This document shows positions 35,179 through 44,756 of a DNA stretch of 64,000 nucleotides, piece by piece. The number at the start of each line of letters is the position of its first letter. Positions within the stretch are counted from its first letter, which is position 1. This DNA is from Paenibacillus sp. BK033 (GTDB taxonomy: Bacteria > Bacillota > Bacilli > Paenibacillales > Paenibacillaceae). The notes under the pieces are model-generated. The model searched no databases. It worked only from the letters and a program-made list of their open reading frames with translations, and was not told where the DNA came from. The stretch covers positions 33,876 through 97,875 of the forward strand of contig NZ_SLVP01000003.1 of the NCBI RefSeq assembly GCF_004345425.1, in the 5' to 3' direction. The position numbers and the translations under genes are program-made.

Positions 35179-37362
35179 CTAGCTGTTCATAATGCGCTGA
35201 ACGGAATAAACATCCTGAACGCGTTTAATTTTCTCTACTACAGAGGATAAATGATCGATATTACGGATGAGCACGGTCATATGAATCATGGCCATTTTGT
35301 TCTTCACCGAGCGGCCCGTAACCGCCGAAATATTCGTTTTGCTCTCGGAAACGGCCTGAAGCACCTCGTTGAGAAGCCCCGACCGGTCATGACCCGTTAT
35401 CTCGATATCCACGCTGTAATTGGATTCAATCGAATCCTCCCATTCCACCTCGATAACGCGGTCCGCTTCTTCGCCATCGGCATTAAACGGAATGTTCTGG
35501 CAGTCCATCCGATGGACCGATACGCCTCTGCCGCGGGTAATGTAGCCGATAATCGTATCGCCCGGCACCGGGTTGCAGCAGCGAGCAAATCGGACCAGTA
35601 AATTATCGATCCCTTTTACCGTTACGCCGTTAGTCGGACGGTTCTTGCGGTGGCCCGGAGACTTCATCTCCTTCGGCTCGGAGGTCAGCTCAATCAGATT
35701 GGATTTCTCCGCTTCCTTGCGGAGCTTCTCGGTTAGGCGGGTGCAAATCTGAGCAGCCGTAATACCGCCAAACCCGATGGCCGACATCATATCTTCAATA
35801 TCGTTGAAATTGAACTTGCCCGCCACTTCCTGCAGCTTGTCATCGCTCATCCAGGCGGACGGCTCCACGCCCATGCGCTTCAGCTCGCGTTCAAGCAGGT
35901 CGCGGCCCTTAGCCACGTTCTCTTCCCGTTTCTCGCGCTTGAACCATTGGCGAATCTTGCTGCGGGCATGGGACGATTGCGCAATCTTCACCCAATCCTG
36001 GCTAGGACCGTAGGAATGCTTCGACGTTAAAATCTCGATAATGTCGCCGGTCTTCAGCTTATGGTCGAGCGGCACAATCCGTCCGTTGACCTTCGCGCCA
36101 ATCGTCCGGTTGCCGACCTCCGTATGGATTCGGTAGGCAAAGTCCAGCGGCACGGAGCCGGCTGGCAGCTCGATGACTTCTCCGCTTGGCGTAAACACGA
36201 ATACGAGATCGGAGAAAAAGTCCATCTTGAGCGATTCCATAAATTCCGAGGCGTCGCGCGCTTCGTTCTGGAGCTCCATAATTTCGCGGAGCCAGGACAT
36301 TTTGTCCTCGAAATTATTATTCGGCACAACGGTGCCTTCCTTGTAAGCCCAATGAGCCGCGATACCGTACTCGGAGGTGCGGTGCATATCCCAGGTACGG
36401 ATCTGCACTTCCGTCGGATCCCCGTTTGGTCCGATTACCGTCGTATGCAAGGACTGGTACATGTTTGCCTTCGGCATTGCGATATAGTCCTTGAACCGTC
36501 CCGGCATCGGCTTCCACAACGTATGAATAATGCCAAGTGTGGCATAACAATCTTTAATATTGTCTACGATAATCCGGATCGCCATCAAATCGTAAATCTC
36601 GTTAAACTGTTTGTTCTTGACGGTCATTTTCTTGTAAATGCTGTATATATGCTTCGGACGGCCCGATATATCCCCGTCGATGCCCATCTCTTCGAGCTTC
36701 TCTTTGATCCGGCCGATTACATCGGAGATAAACAGCTCGCGCTCCGCCCGTTTCTTCTTCATCAAATTCGCGATCCGGTAGTATTGCTGCGGATTCAAAT
36801 ACCGCAGAGCGATATCTTCCATCTCCCATTTAATCGCGGAAATACCAAGACGGTGAGCAATCGGGCAAAAAATTTCCAGAGTTTCGTAGGCAATCCGACG
36901 CTGCGCTTCCTCGGATTGGAACTTCAGCGTGCGCATATTATGAAGGCGGTCCGCCAGCTTAATCAGAATAACCCGGATATCCTGCGCCATCGCCAGGAAC
37001 ATCTTCCGGTAATTCTCGTTCTGCTGCTCCTCCTTCGAACGGAACTTGATCTTCTCGAGCTTCGTAAGTCCGTCGACCAGCATCGCGCAGGTTTCACCAA
37101 AATTCGCGCGGATGACCTCGAGGTCAACTGTCGTGTCTTCTACCACATCATGCAGCAGCGCTGCAATAATCGACAGTACGTCCATTTGCATATCCACGAT
37201 AATTTCCGCAACTGCAACAGGGTGAAGAATATAAGGCTCTCCCGATTTGCGCACTTGTCCGTGGTGGGCTTGGTCCGCAAATTCATAGGCTTCCCTGATG
37301 CGTACAAGATCCTGTTCTTTTATATAGGCCGACGCCTTTTCGATTAACTGCTCTATGCCCAT
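35179..37362 (-). CDS. relA: Bifunctional (p)ppGpp synthetase/hydrolase (Rel)
   Basis: Stringent-response enzyme of 727 residues. The hydrolase HD domain has [16 protein letters not shown] and [10 protein letters not shown] with its intact His-Asp pair. The synthetase domain includes [13 protein letters not shown] and [17 protein letters not shown] domain ([30 protein letters not shown]), a zinc-finger-like region ending [24 protein letters not shown] and a C-terminal ACT domain follow. Presence of both active sites marks the dual-function Rel of Firmicutes. ATG at 37362 is chosen because AAAGGA lies six bases upstream and the product starts [10 protein letters not shown]; the frame is open to 37455. 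Confidence 0.97.
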   Translation of the reverse strand: MGIEQLIEKASAYIKEQDLVRIREAYEFADQAHHGQVRKSGEPYILHPVAVAEIIVDMQMDVLSIIAALLHDVVEDTTVDLEVIRANFGETCAMLVDGLTKLEKIKFRSKEEQQNENYRKMFLAMAQDIRVILIKLADRLHNMRTLKFQSEEAQRRIAYETLEIFCPIAHRLGISAIKWEMEDIALRYLNPQQYYRIANLMKKKRAERELFISDVIGRIKEKLEEMGIDGDISGRPKHIYSIYKKMTVKNKQFNEIYDLMAIRIIVDNIKDCYATLGIIHTLWKPMPGRFKDYIAMPKANMYQSLHTTVIGPNGDPTEVQIRTWDMHRTSEYGIAAHWAYKEGTVVPNNNFEDKMSWLREIMELQNEARDASEFMESLKMDFFSDLVFVFTPSGEVIELPAGSVPLDFAYRIHTEVGNRTIGAKVNGRIVPLDHKLKTGDIIEILTSKHSYGPSQDWVKIAQSSHARSKIRQWFKREKREENVAKGRDLLERELKRMGVEPSAWMSDDKLQEVAGKFNFNDIEDMMSAIGFGGITAAQICTRLTEKLRKEAEKSNLIELTSEPKEMKSPGHRKNRPTNGVTVKGIDNLLVRFARCCNPVPGDTIIGYITRGRGVSVHRMDCQNIPFNADGEEADRVIEVEWEDSIESNYSVDIEITGHDRSGLLNEVLQAVSESKTNISAVTGRSVKNKMAMIHMTVLIRNIDHLSSVVEKIKRVQDVYSVQRIMNS

Positions 37363-37419
37363 GAATTGTCCTTTCCGAACGCTTGACTCCGATTCGCGCA
37401 TTTTCCGAGTTTTCTTAAT

Positions 37420-37448
37420 ATTATGCTGGAAGTAGTCATCCGCGTCAA
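37420..37448 (-). promoter_or_regulatory. Promoter of rel-dtd
   Basis: Minus strand TTGACG (37443-37448), a 17-base spacer and CATAAT (37420-37425), 58 bases before the rel ATG. Confidence 0.75.
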
Positions 37449-37481
37449 CCTGCATCCCTCACCAAATTTCGCGCAAGGAAG

Positions 37482-39248
37482 CTAAACGGATTGAGCCGGA
37501 ATGCGAATATGAACACGCGTACCTTCACCTTCGGCACTATTAATCGCCACGCCAAAATCTTTACCGTAATAAAGCTGGATTCTTTCATGTACATTACGGA
37601 TTCCGTAGCCTACGCGTTCCATTCCTTCGCCGTTAAATATTTGGAAAATCGTATCTTGAGGCATTCCGTTGCCGTTGTCCGCAACTATGAGATGGACATC
37701 AGCCCCTTCCAGATATCCCGTTACCTGAATATCGATCTGGTCTCCGCGCCAGGCATGCTCAAGCACATTCTCGACGAAAGGCTGAACAATCAGCTTCACG
37801 GTTGTCAGTTCGACAATTTCCGGGGAAATAGTATAGTCGATTCGGACCCGGTCGCCGTATTTAATCTGCTGGATGTCCATGTAAGCACGGACCTGCTCGA
37901 TTTCCTTGCCGATCGGGATAATAGTCTGCCCTTCATTCAAGGACAGCCGGTAAAACTTGGCAAGGTTCATAACCATTTGATGCTGCTTCTCGACCTGCCC
38001 GAATTTGGCCAACCGGCTGATCGAGGAAAGCGTATTATATAAAAAATGCGGATTGATCTGCGCCTGAAGCGTCTCCAGCTCCGCCTCTTTCTTTTTCAAA
38101 TTTGTCGCATAAACCTCTTCAATCAGGGTTTGCGTCCGTTTGCCCAGCTCATTTAGCGAGGATGCAATCGTCGTAAATTCATCGTTGCCGCTATAATGTA
38201 TCCGTCGTTGAAAGTCTCCCTGGCGGAAGGATTGAAGGACGGACATCACCTTTAATACCCGCCGTGAAAACGTTCTCGAGACAAAAGTCGCGACCAGCAG
38301 AATGAGCACGCAGCTCGCGCTGCAAATGACCAATGTCAGCAGCTTGACCTTCTGCGTATCCTTCTCTAATACCGAGGACGGAACCATTGCCGTGAGACTC
38401 CAGTTCAGACCCGGCAGCGGCTGGCGGATGACGAGATAATTTTCGCCTCTCCCCTCATCCCACAATTGCTCCGTCGACTGCTCGGTTGCTCCCGAAGCAT
38501 ACAGAATATTCCGGCTGCCGTCGGTAATAAACAAGGTGCTGCCTGCGCCAATCTTGCGGGAATCTACGCTCTGGAACAAATCGGACAAATAGACGCTGAT
38601 GCGCGTAAAGCCGATTTCTTTCGGTTTTGCCGACTCCAGATCCACTAATCGCCGGAGCATCGATATCCGGTTATAGCGGCCGTCATCCTCAATCTGCTTC
38701 CATTGCAGCGTCTCGCCGTAGTGCTCGACCGGGTAGGATTTGTACCAGGGCTTCTGCGCAATCCGGTTCAAATGAAGCAGGTCAAAAAACTTGCCCTTTA
38801 TGACAAGAGGATCGATATTTTTGGTGTCGTAATAAACTTCCGGCAATGTCTCGTTGCGCAAATAAACGGTAAGCCACATGCTGCGGTTCGTCGATTCGAT
38901 GGTCTGCCGGAACTTCGGAAGCAGCAGCTTGGTTGTTGCTTCATAGCTCACCCAGCCTTCCTCGTAATGGAGCAGCTGCTTCGACAAGGTTGTATCGTAA
39001 TAGAGAAGATCGGATAAACGAACCGTATCCTCCAATTTATAGACGACGTTATCTTCGATTTGCTTTAGCGTCCCCTTAATGGTATTCGTTGTATTGGAAC
39101 GGATCGAATCCGTCATGATGCCGCTTGCGAAATAGCCAAGCAGAAAAATCGGTATAATGATCAGCATCATATAAGAGATGAGCAGCTTAATGCCAAACGG
39201 AATAAACTTGCGGGGATGATTAGTGCCAGTAAGCGGCGTATGCATCAT
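37482..39248 (-). CDS. Two-component sensor histidine kinase, YesM family
   Basis: A 588-residue membrane kinase. Membrane segments at about 18-40 and 292-315 flank a large external dCache-type domain. HAMP follows (SVLQSFRQGDFQRRIHYSG), then the His_kinase block with the phosphoacceptor in QINPHFLYNTLSSISRL. The ATPase domain contains QPFVENVLEHAW, VADNGNGMP and GYGIRNVHERIQLYYG. Typical of YesM kinases that pair with AraC-type YesN regulators. The regulator gene lies directly upstream, its stop two bases from this start. Together they sit downstream of an LplABC-type sugar transporter and probably control it. Confidence 0.95.
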   Translation of the reverse strand: MMHTPLTGTNHPRKFIPFGIKLLISYMMLIIIPIFLLGYFASGIMTDSIRSNTTNTIKGTLKQIEDNVVYKLEDTVRLSDLLYYDTTLSKQLLHYEEGWVSYEATTKLLLPKFRQTIESTNRSMWLTVYLRNETLPEVYYDTKNIDPLVIKGKFFDLLHLNRIAQKPWYKSYPVEHYGETLQWKQIEDDGRYNRISMLRRLVDLESAKPKEIGFTRISVYLSDLFQSVDSRKIGAGSTLFITDGSRNILYASGATEQSTEQLWDEGRGENYLVIRQPLPGLNWSLTAMVPSSVLEKDTQKVKLLTLVICSASCVLILLVATFVSRTFSRRVLKVMSVLQSFRQGDFQRRIHYSGNDEFTTIASSLNELGKRTQTLIEEVYATNLKKKEAELETLQAQINPHFLYNTLSSISRLAKFGQVEKQHQMVMNLAKFYRLSLNEGQTIIPIGKEIEQVRAYMDIQQIKYGDRVRIDYTISPEIVELTTVKLIVQPFVENVLEHAWRGDQIDIQVTGYLEGADVHLIVADNGNGMPQDTIFQIFNGEGMERVGYGIRNVHERIQLYYGKDFGVAINSAEGEGTRVHIRIPAQSV

Positions 39249-39249
39249 A

Positions 39250-40053
39250 TTAGCGGTGTCTCCTGAATTCGATAGGCGTCATGCCAAAGGTCTCTTTGAA
39301 CTGTCGGCTGAAATAAGGCATGTAGCGGTAACCTACCTGGTCGGCCACCTCGTAGATCTTCACTTTAGGGTCCTTCAGCAGCTCTCCTGCTCTCTCCATC
39401 CGCATCGCAATGACATATTCGCTGAAGCCTACACCCATCTCTTCCTTGAACATCAGACCCAGGTAATTAGGGGAAAAAGCGAACCGGTCCGCCACTTCCT
39501 TCAGCGTCAGGGAGCGGTTCAGTTGCTCCTTCATGTAAGCGGTGACTTCTTGAATGAGCTTCGTATGCTTGCCGGGTTCCACGGATGAGGTCTCCTGCTG
39601 CGGCTGATAGCGGGGAGCCATGCGTTGGGCTGCCTGACGCCACTGTCTTTCTTCCTCTTGCTTTCTTGAAGCTTCATCCAGCTCTTTCGTTACGTGAACA
39701 AGCGCGTCAACCAGCTCGGAATCATCCATTGGCTTCAACACATAGCTGTATGCCCGAAGCGACAAGGCCTGCTTGACGTAATGGAAATCCTGATAACCGC
39801 TGACAAATATGACCCGCAGACCCGAGCAGCCTTCGGTCTCCTGCGCCTTTCGGGCAAGCTCCAGTCCGGACATGCTGGGCATATGCACATCCGTAACGAG
39901 AATATCGATTCTCCCGTCCTTTAACACCTCGTAAGCATCAAAGCCGTTGTTAACGGCTGCCACAACCTCAAGGCCAAGCTCCGACCAGGGAATAAACAAA
40001 CGCATGCCTTCCAGGTCAAGCACTTCATCGTCTGCAATCAACACCTTGTACAC
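39250..40053 (-). CDS. Response regulator with AraC-type DNA-binding domain, YesN family
   Basis: A 267-residue regulator. The receiver domain has the acidic pair D8-D9, phosphoacceptor D55 in VTDVHMPSMSG and the conserved Lys in VLKPMDD. A linker with coiled-coil character (KELDEASRKQEEERQWRQAA) leads to an AraC/XylS domain with two helix-turn-helix units (LTLKEVADRFAFSPNYLGLMFKE and KIYEVADQVGYRYMPYFSRQFKETFGMTP). GTG at 40053 is chosen because it puts the receiver at the N-terminus and has GGGGGAAG about nine bases upstream; the frame is open to 40206. It is paired with the adjacent YesM kinase. Confidence 0.95.
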   Translation of the reverse strand: MYKVLIADDEVLDLEGMRLFIPWSELGLEVVAAVNNGFDAYEVLKDGRIDILVTDVHMPSMSGLELARKAQETEGCSGLRVIFVSGYQDFHYVKQALSLRAYSYVLKPMDDSELVDALVHVTKELDEASRKQEEERQWRQAAQRMAPRYQPQQETSSVEPGKHTKLIQEVTAYMKEQLNRSLTLKEVADRFAFSPNYLGLMFKEEMGVGFSEYVIAMRMERAGELLKDPKVKIYEVADQVGYRYMPYFSRQFKETFGMTPIEFRRHR

Positions 40054-40169
40054 GAAGCATCTTCCCCCGTTCCCGAAGAGTGTTAAGCCGTGAAACGGCA
40101 GAACCGCCCCTATGCATAGGGACGGCGCTGACCGCTTGACCAAATTATACTCCAGCATGAGCCTCGATG

Positions 40170-41858
40170 TTAATTGCCTTTCATGCTTTTTAAATTTTCC
40201 TGCCATTTGGTTGTCTTGTAAGCCAGCAGCTTGTCGTAGCCAATGGCTTCGGCATCCTTCTGCGCTTTATCGAGGATGGCGAGCACCTCTTCGTCACTCT
40301 TCGCATACAGAGCCTTCGCTCTTGCTTCCTTGTAGAGCTCCTCGAAGGTTTGGGCGATAATGCCCTCTTCGGAATCCGGCGCAGGCGCCAGGTTAATGAA
40401 TTCCGTTGCGTTCTTCTGCGTTTTCCAGGTAATCGCATTTTGCCAGCGCGCTTCCCAGGATTGCTTCTCTTCCGGCAGCGTCAGCTCGAATTTCATTTTG
40501 GACGTATCGATAAAGACGGTGTTGCCGTTCCATTGGAAGTTAACCGTTGCGTCCATCATTTTCGTGCGCCCTTCTACGTCGGAGGTATAAGCATCGGTAA
40601 AGATCGGCGATCCGTCCGCATCCGTGCCCTTCCAGTAGATGCCTTCAGGACCCCAGAACAACGTTCGAGTGCCTTCAGGACCGGTCAGGTAATCGAGAAA
40701 AGCGAAAATTTTCTCTGGATCTTTGGCCGATTTCGTAATGACGCTTACGTTCCAGCCCAGCTGCGTGTAAGTACCTGCCCAAATTTTATTCTTATCGAGA
40801 CCTGCCTTATGGACCGGCCAGATCATCATGTAACCCGAATTCGGATCCTTCTTCTTCAGCTCGGAATCGCCAACTGCGCCATATTCCGTAGGGCTGGCGC
40901 CGGCGAATACGGCAGCCGTTCCGTTATAGGCCTGCTCCTTCACTTGATCCTTCGTTTGCGTCAGGGCATCCGGGGTCATCAGCTTCTCGCGGAACAGCTT
41001 GCTGGCGAACTGCATCGACTCGCGGAAGACGGGATCCAGGAACAGCGAAGTCAGCTTGTCGCCGTTTGGCACGGCTCGGTTCGATACATAAGCCGTCGAG
41101 TAATCCTCTCCGAATGCGGAGTACAACACATCAAGTCCTTGGCCGTCAATCGCCAAATCCGGGTTAAAAGGCGTTACGTTAGGATATTTCTCTTTGACCA
41201 TTTTCAGATAGTTGTAGAAATCATCGGTTGTTTCGAGTGCCGGTTTGCCGAGCTCCTCATAAATCTTCTTATTTACGAGGTAACCTGCGTTGCCGTTAGG
41301 CTGGGACGTATACCAGTTCGGGAACTGATAGATCTTGCCGTCCTTCGAACGCAGCATATTGATCGCCTCTTCGCCGACCCACTTCCTGAAGTTCGGATAT
41401 TTATCGAGATAATCGTCGAAAGGAACCAGCATGCCCGCTTCGCGCAGCTTCTCGACATCCGCCCCGCGGTCCAACCAGATGACATCCGGCAGCTCTCCGG
41501 AAGCAATCATGGTATTCAGCTTCTGAGCCGCATTGCCGCCAGATTGAACCGGCGTAATATCGACCTTCATGTTGTCTTTAATCCATTTGGTTGCCTCGTC
41601 CCCGCCCCAAGCGGGCATCGAATACCAGTCGTAATGCCCGTAGAATGAAAACTTCAGCGGTTCACTGCCAAGCTTCCATGCTCCCGAATCGGCAGCCGTG
41701 TTCGCGGGCGTTTCGCTTTCGGCCGGCTTCTGGCTGTTGGTCGCTGCCGGTTCGTTGTTTGTCTTGTTCCCGTTATTGCCGGAGCATCCCGTCATTGCCA
41801 ATGTGATCGCCATTACGCTTGCTAGTCCAATCGTTGCCGACTTCCTCCATCTGCTCAT
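40170..41858 (-). CDS. ABC transporter sugar-binding lipoprotein, LplA/LipO type
   Basis: A 562-residue extracellular solute-binding lipoprotein of carbohydrate uptake class 1. The signal peptide (SATIGLASVMAITLAMTGC) ends in a lipobox with Cys24 as the lipid site, then an Asn/Thr/Gln/Pro-rich tether. The mature part has the binding-protein fold, with LKFSFYGHYDWYSMPAWGGDEATKWIK and GPEGTRTLFWGPEGIYWKGTDADGSPIFTD, typical of LplA proteins that deliver oligosaccharides. ATG at 41858 is used; the frame is open to 41951, but the signal peptide starts here. It is third in an operon behind two permeases and ahead of the YesMN pair. No ATPase gene is present, which is usual: a shared MsmX-like ATPase is encoded elsewhere. 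Confidence 0.93.
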   Translation of the reverse strand: MSRWRKSATIGLASVMAITLAMTGCSGNNGNKTNNEPAATNSQKPAESETPANTAADSGAWKLGSEPLKFSFYGHYDWYSMPAWGGDEATKWIKDNMKVDITPVQSGGNAAQKLNTMIASGELPDVIWLDRGADVEKLREAGMLVPFDDYLDKYPNFRKWVGEEAINMLRSKDGKIYQFPNWYTSQPNGNAGYLVNKKIYEELGKPALETTDDFYNYLKMVKEKYPNVTPFNPDLAIDGQGLDVLYSAFGEDYSTAYVSNRAVPNGDKLTSLFLDPVFRESMQFASKLFREKLMTPDALTQTKDQVKEQAYNGTAAVFAGASPTEYGAVGDSELKKKDPNSGYMMIWPVHKAGLDKNKIWAGTYTQLGWNVSVITKSAKDPEKIFAFLDYLTGPEGTRTLFWGPEGIYWKGTDADGSPIFTDAYTSDVEGRTKMMDATVNFQWNGNTVFIDTSKMKFELTLPEEKQSWEARWQNAITWKTQKNATEFINLAPAPDSEEGIIAQTFEELYKEARAKALYAKSDEEVLAILDKAQKDAEAIGYDKLLAYKTTKWQENLKSMKGN

Positions 41859-41980
41859 GTTACTATTACCCCTCTCTCCCATGCTTTTAATTATGTTCAG
41901 CGGAAGCGGATTTGTCGATCCGTGCTGCCGGGCAAGCCGTATCCGTTTCACGTTGAAAACGCTGGTCGGGCTTAAACTCC

Positions 41981-42880
41981 CTATTCCTTCAAAGAGCCTA
42001 CCAATACCCCTTTTACGAAATACTTCTGCACGAACGGATACACGGCGATAATCGGGATGGTAGCCACCATCATCGTAGCCATCGAAAGCGATTTGCTGGT
42101 CACGCTTTTCATCGAGCTAAGCCTGCTCTGCGAAGCGGAATCCAGCTGCGAGAACTGCTCGCTCATAATATTGGAATTCAGAATCTGCTGCAGCATCGTC
42201 TGAATGGGAATAAGCTTTTCCTTCGTAATATAGAGACTTGGATAAAACCAGTCGTTCCAGTGGCCAACAGCGGTAAATAAAGCAAGCGTAGCGATGACGG
42301 GACCGGATAACGGCAGAATGATGCGAAAAAACGTTGCCCAGTAGCCGCAGCCGTCAATTTGCGCCGATTCCTCTAGACCTTTGGGGAGTCCTTGGAAGAA
42401 GGTGCGGAATATAATCATGTTCCATACGCTAATCAAGCCCGGGACGATAAAGACAAGAAAGTTATCCATCAAGCCAAGTCCGCGAATCAGCAGAAACGTC
42501 GGGATAATGCCGCCGCTGAAGTAAAGCGTGACGATGCAGGCGATCATATAAAACTTGCGGCCGATCAGCTCGCGCTTGGTCATGCCGTAAGCGAATATGG
42601 CGGTAAACAGGATAGAGCAGGCCGTACCGATCACCGTCCGCATGACGGAGACATAAAAACCGTTAATGATCCGTTTATCCTGGAAAACGATTTCGTAGTT
42701 ATCGACCGTAAACGCCCTCGGCCAGAAGGTGACGCCGCCAAGCGCCGTATCCATGCCCTTGTTAAACGAAATTACCGCAGCGTTCCAGAACGGATAAAAG
42801 GTAAAAAAGGCGATGACGGTCAGGCAGATATAGACGAAGATCGATAAGCTTCTATCGCTTAAGCTGGATTTGATTCTCAT
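41981..42880 (-). CDS. Carbohydrate ABC permease, LplC/YtcP type
   Basis: A 299-residue permease with six membrane segments. The EAA loop is EESAQIDGCGYWATFFRIILPLSGPV at about 185-210, where it contacts the ATPase. AVISFNKGMDTALGGVTFWPRAFTVDNYEIVF is the typical extracellular region of LplC proteins. The C-terminus ends YFVKGVLVGSLKE, also characteristic. It forms a dimer with the LplB-type permease encoded 37 bases upstream, and the binding protein gene follows. Confidence 0.94.
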   Translation of the reverse strand: MRIKSSLSDRSLSIFVYICLTVIAFFTFYPFWNAAVISFNKGMDTALGGVTFWPRAFTVDNYEIVFQDKRIINGFYVSVMRTVIGTACSILFTAIFAYGMTKRELIGRKFYMIACIVTLYFSGGIIPTFLLIRGLGLMDNFLVFIVPGLISVWNMIIFRTFFQGLPKGLEESAQIDGCGYWATFFRIILPLSGPVIATLALFTAVGHWNDWFYPSLYITKEKLIPIQTMLQQILNSNIMSEQFSQLDSASQSRLSSMKSVTSKSLSMATMMVATIPIIAVYPFVQKYFVKGVLVGSLKE

Positions 42881-42917
42881 ACGCGGGCGGTCCTCCTTAT
42901 GCGATTATGCGATTGCC

Positions 42918-43877
42918 TTACCATAAGCTGTTGCCGGTTCTTCTTGCCAGAAGATTGGCAAAGGTGAGCAAGCCGACGCTGATGACTGCCTTGAACAATC
43001 CAACTGCCGTCGCGTAAGAGAAACGCTGCCCCGTTATCCCCGTTCTGTACACGTAAGTATCCAGCACATCCGATACGTCTCTTAGAACCGGATTAACCCC
43101 GAGAAGGAGCAGATCCTCAAAGCCCGCGCTAAGCAGATTGCCGATTGCGAGAATAAGGAAGATAATGACGACCGGCATGATCGTTGGAATCGTAATCATG
43201 AATATTTGCTTGAACCGGCTTGCTCCGTCGATGGAAGCCGCTTCGTACATGTTGGGGTCAATGCCCGCAATCGCGGCCAAGTAGACAATGGAGCTGAAGC
43301 CGATTTCCTTCCACACTCCCGTGGTGACGATTATCGTCCAAAAGTATTCGGGAATGGACAAGAAGCTGATCGGTTCTTTGACGAGATGCACGGACTGGAG
43401 CAGGATATTCAGGCTGCCGTTCTCCACCGACAGGATCGACATCGCAAAGCCCGATACGATAACCCATGATAAGAAATGCGGCAAATAGCTCACCGTCTGC
43501 ACAACGCGCTTGAAGTACATGTTCTTTACCTCGTTCAGCATAAGCGCCAGAAGGATTGGCGCCGGAAAGCCGAACAACAGCTTCAATACGCTGATGATGA
43601 TCGTATTTCGCATCACCCGCTCAAACTCGGGGGCGTGGAAGAACATTTCGAAATGCTTGAATCCCACCCATGGGCTATCCAAAAACCCTTTAAAGATGCT
43701 GTAATCCTGGAAAGCGGTCAGTACGCCGTACATCGGTATGTAGCTGAATACGAAAATAAGCAGAAGCGCCGGAATAACCATCAGCTGCAAATCCCACTGC
43801 TTTATGAACCGCGTAAGCTTGGATTTGCGCTTTAGCGCATGTTGTTTCTCTGCTACGGCTGCGGTGATCTCTGTCAT
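42918..43877 (-). CDS. Carbohydrate ABC permease, LplB type
   Basis: A 319-residue permease with six membrane segments after a basic N-terminus. It shows MYGVLTAFQDYSIFKGFLDSPWVGFKHF early on and the EAA loop YEAASIDGASRFKQIFMITIPTIMPV at about 215-240. The end GLLTFANLLARRTGNSLW is typical of LplB. ATG at 43877 has GGGGGAAGG upstream; the frame is open to 43934, but that region is the repeat element. It is the first gene of the transporter and two-component operon. Confidence 0.94.
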   Translation of the reverse strand: MTEITAAVAEKQHALKRKSKLTRFIKQWDLQLMVIPALLLIFVFSYIPMYGVLTAFQDYSIFKGFLDSPWVGFKHFEMFFHAPEFERVMRNTIIISVLKLLFGFPAPILLALMLNEVKNMYFKRVVQTVSYLPHFLSWVIVSGFAMSILSVENGSLNILLQSVHLVKEPISFLSIPEYFWTIIVTTGVWKEIGFSSIVYLAAIAGIDPNMYEAASIDGASRFKQIFMITIPTIMPVVIIFLILAIGNLLSAGFEDLLLLGVNPVLRDVSDVLDTYVYRTGITGQRFSYATAVGLFKAVISVGLLTFANLLARRTGNSLW

Positions 43878-43884
43878 TTGCCTT

Positions 43885-43945
43885 CCCCCTAAAAAGAATG
43901 GCAACACGTTTCGGTTGCGTTTCTGACTTCGCAAGTTTTAGTTAT
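43885..43945 (-). repeat. Hairpin-RBS repeat element, copy D (diverged, upstream of lplB-type gene)
   Basis: Minus strand: head AACTTGCGAAGTCAG, then AGAAACGCAAC pairing imperfectly with GTTGCCATTCT (43894-43927), TTTTT and AGGGGG at 43885-43890, seven bases before ATG. The same order of parts as copies A-C, but more diverged. Confidence 0.55.
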
Positions 43946-44143
43946 CAATTAGAAGCAAATGCTCATGCTTTTATTTTAGAATCGGAGAAGGTTCGTTTCT
44001 ATTTGCCAGACCAACGAAAAATGATACATTTCAATCGAATCATGTTATTATTCATAACACTATATTCCGATGTATGCGGTTGCATTTTTAAGCTTAAAAT
44101 GAATCCGTTTCCACCTCACATCCCTTGAAAGGTGCGTGAAAAC
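43946..44143. other. AT-rich intergenic stretch upstream of the sugar transporter operon
   Basis: No gene is seen. The stretch should hold the operon promoter, but no clear hexamer pair was found. A GTTAT-GAATA-ATAAC inverted repeat lies at about 44043-44057, read on the minus strand, and could be an operator. Confidence 0.35.
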
Positions 44144-44180
44144 AAAAAAACCGCCCCCTTCGCTTGCGCGTCAGGGACAG
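44144..44180 (-). terminator. Terminator after apt
   Basis: Minus strand: CTGTCCCT pairs with AGGGGGCGG (three G-U pairs) around a 13-base loop, followed by TTTTTTT. Confidence 0.75.
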
Positions 44181-44199
44181 TTCAGGTAAAAACTTGACT

Positions 44200-44721
44200 T
44201 TAGTAGGTTACGAGCGAGAACACTTCCACGCCTTCCAGCTTCTCGCGGCCGGTCAGGTAGGACAGCTCAATCAGGAATGCGGCGCCAACCACTTCCCCGC
44301 CCAGCTGGCGGACAAGGTTCATTGATGTCGCGATCGTACCGCCAGTAGCAAGCAGGTCGTCCGCGATGAGTACGCGCTGACCAGGAGAGATCGCGTCTTT
44401 ATGCATCGCCAGGCTGTCATTGCCGTATTCCAGATCGTAGCTGGCTTGAATCGTCTCGCCTGGCAGCTTGCCGCTTTTGCGGATTGGCGCGAAGCCAACG
44501 CCAAGCGCCGTCGCTAGCGGAGCGCCAACAACAAAGCCGCGTGCTTCCGGTCCGGCAATAATGTCGATTTTCAAATGTTCAACCGCTTTACGGATATCCT
44601 CTATAGCAGCGCGGTATACGTCGCCATCCTTCAGCAGAGTCGTAATATCTTTGAATCGGATACCTGGTTGCGGAAAATCGGGAATCACCCGGATGTAGTC
44701 TTTGAAATTAATATCGCTCAT
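44200..44721 (-). CDS. apt: Adenine phosphoribosyltransferase
   Basis: Salvage enzyme converting adenine and PRPP to AMP. At 173 residues it is the usual length, with the opening [42 protein letters not shown] and the PRPP-binding motif [13 protein letters not shown] (about 123-135). It follows recJ by 35 bases on the same strand, as in B. subtilis recJ-apt-rel, but rel lies about 7 kb away here with the sugar transporter between. AAAGGATT lies ahead of the ATG. Confidence 0.97.
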   Translation of the reverse strand: MSDINFKDYIRVIPDFPQPGIRFKDITTLLKDGDVYRAAIEDIRKAVEHLKIDIIAGPEARGFVVGAPLATALGVGFAPIRKSGKLPGETIQASYDLEYGNDSLAMHKDAISPGQRVLIADDLLATGGTIATSMNLVRQLGGEVVGAAFLIELSYLTGREKLEGVEVFSLVTY

Positions 44722-44756
44722 TCTTTATTCAATCCTTTCTCTACTTCCCATATCAA

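Noticed and set aside
36061..37347. 428-codon plus-strand frame opposite rel
   Set aside because: Antisense shadow of the Rel coding sequence, with no domain or ribosome site.
40350..41648. 432-codon plus-strand frame opposite the sugar-binding lipoprotein gene
   Set aside because: Antisense shadow; Arg/Ile/Leu-rich with no family resemblance.
42392..42847. 151-codon plus-strand frame opposite the LplC-type permease
   Set aside because: Antisense shadow of a clear permease gene; highly charged composition typical of mirrored membrane coding sequence.
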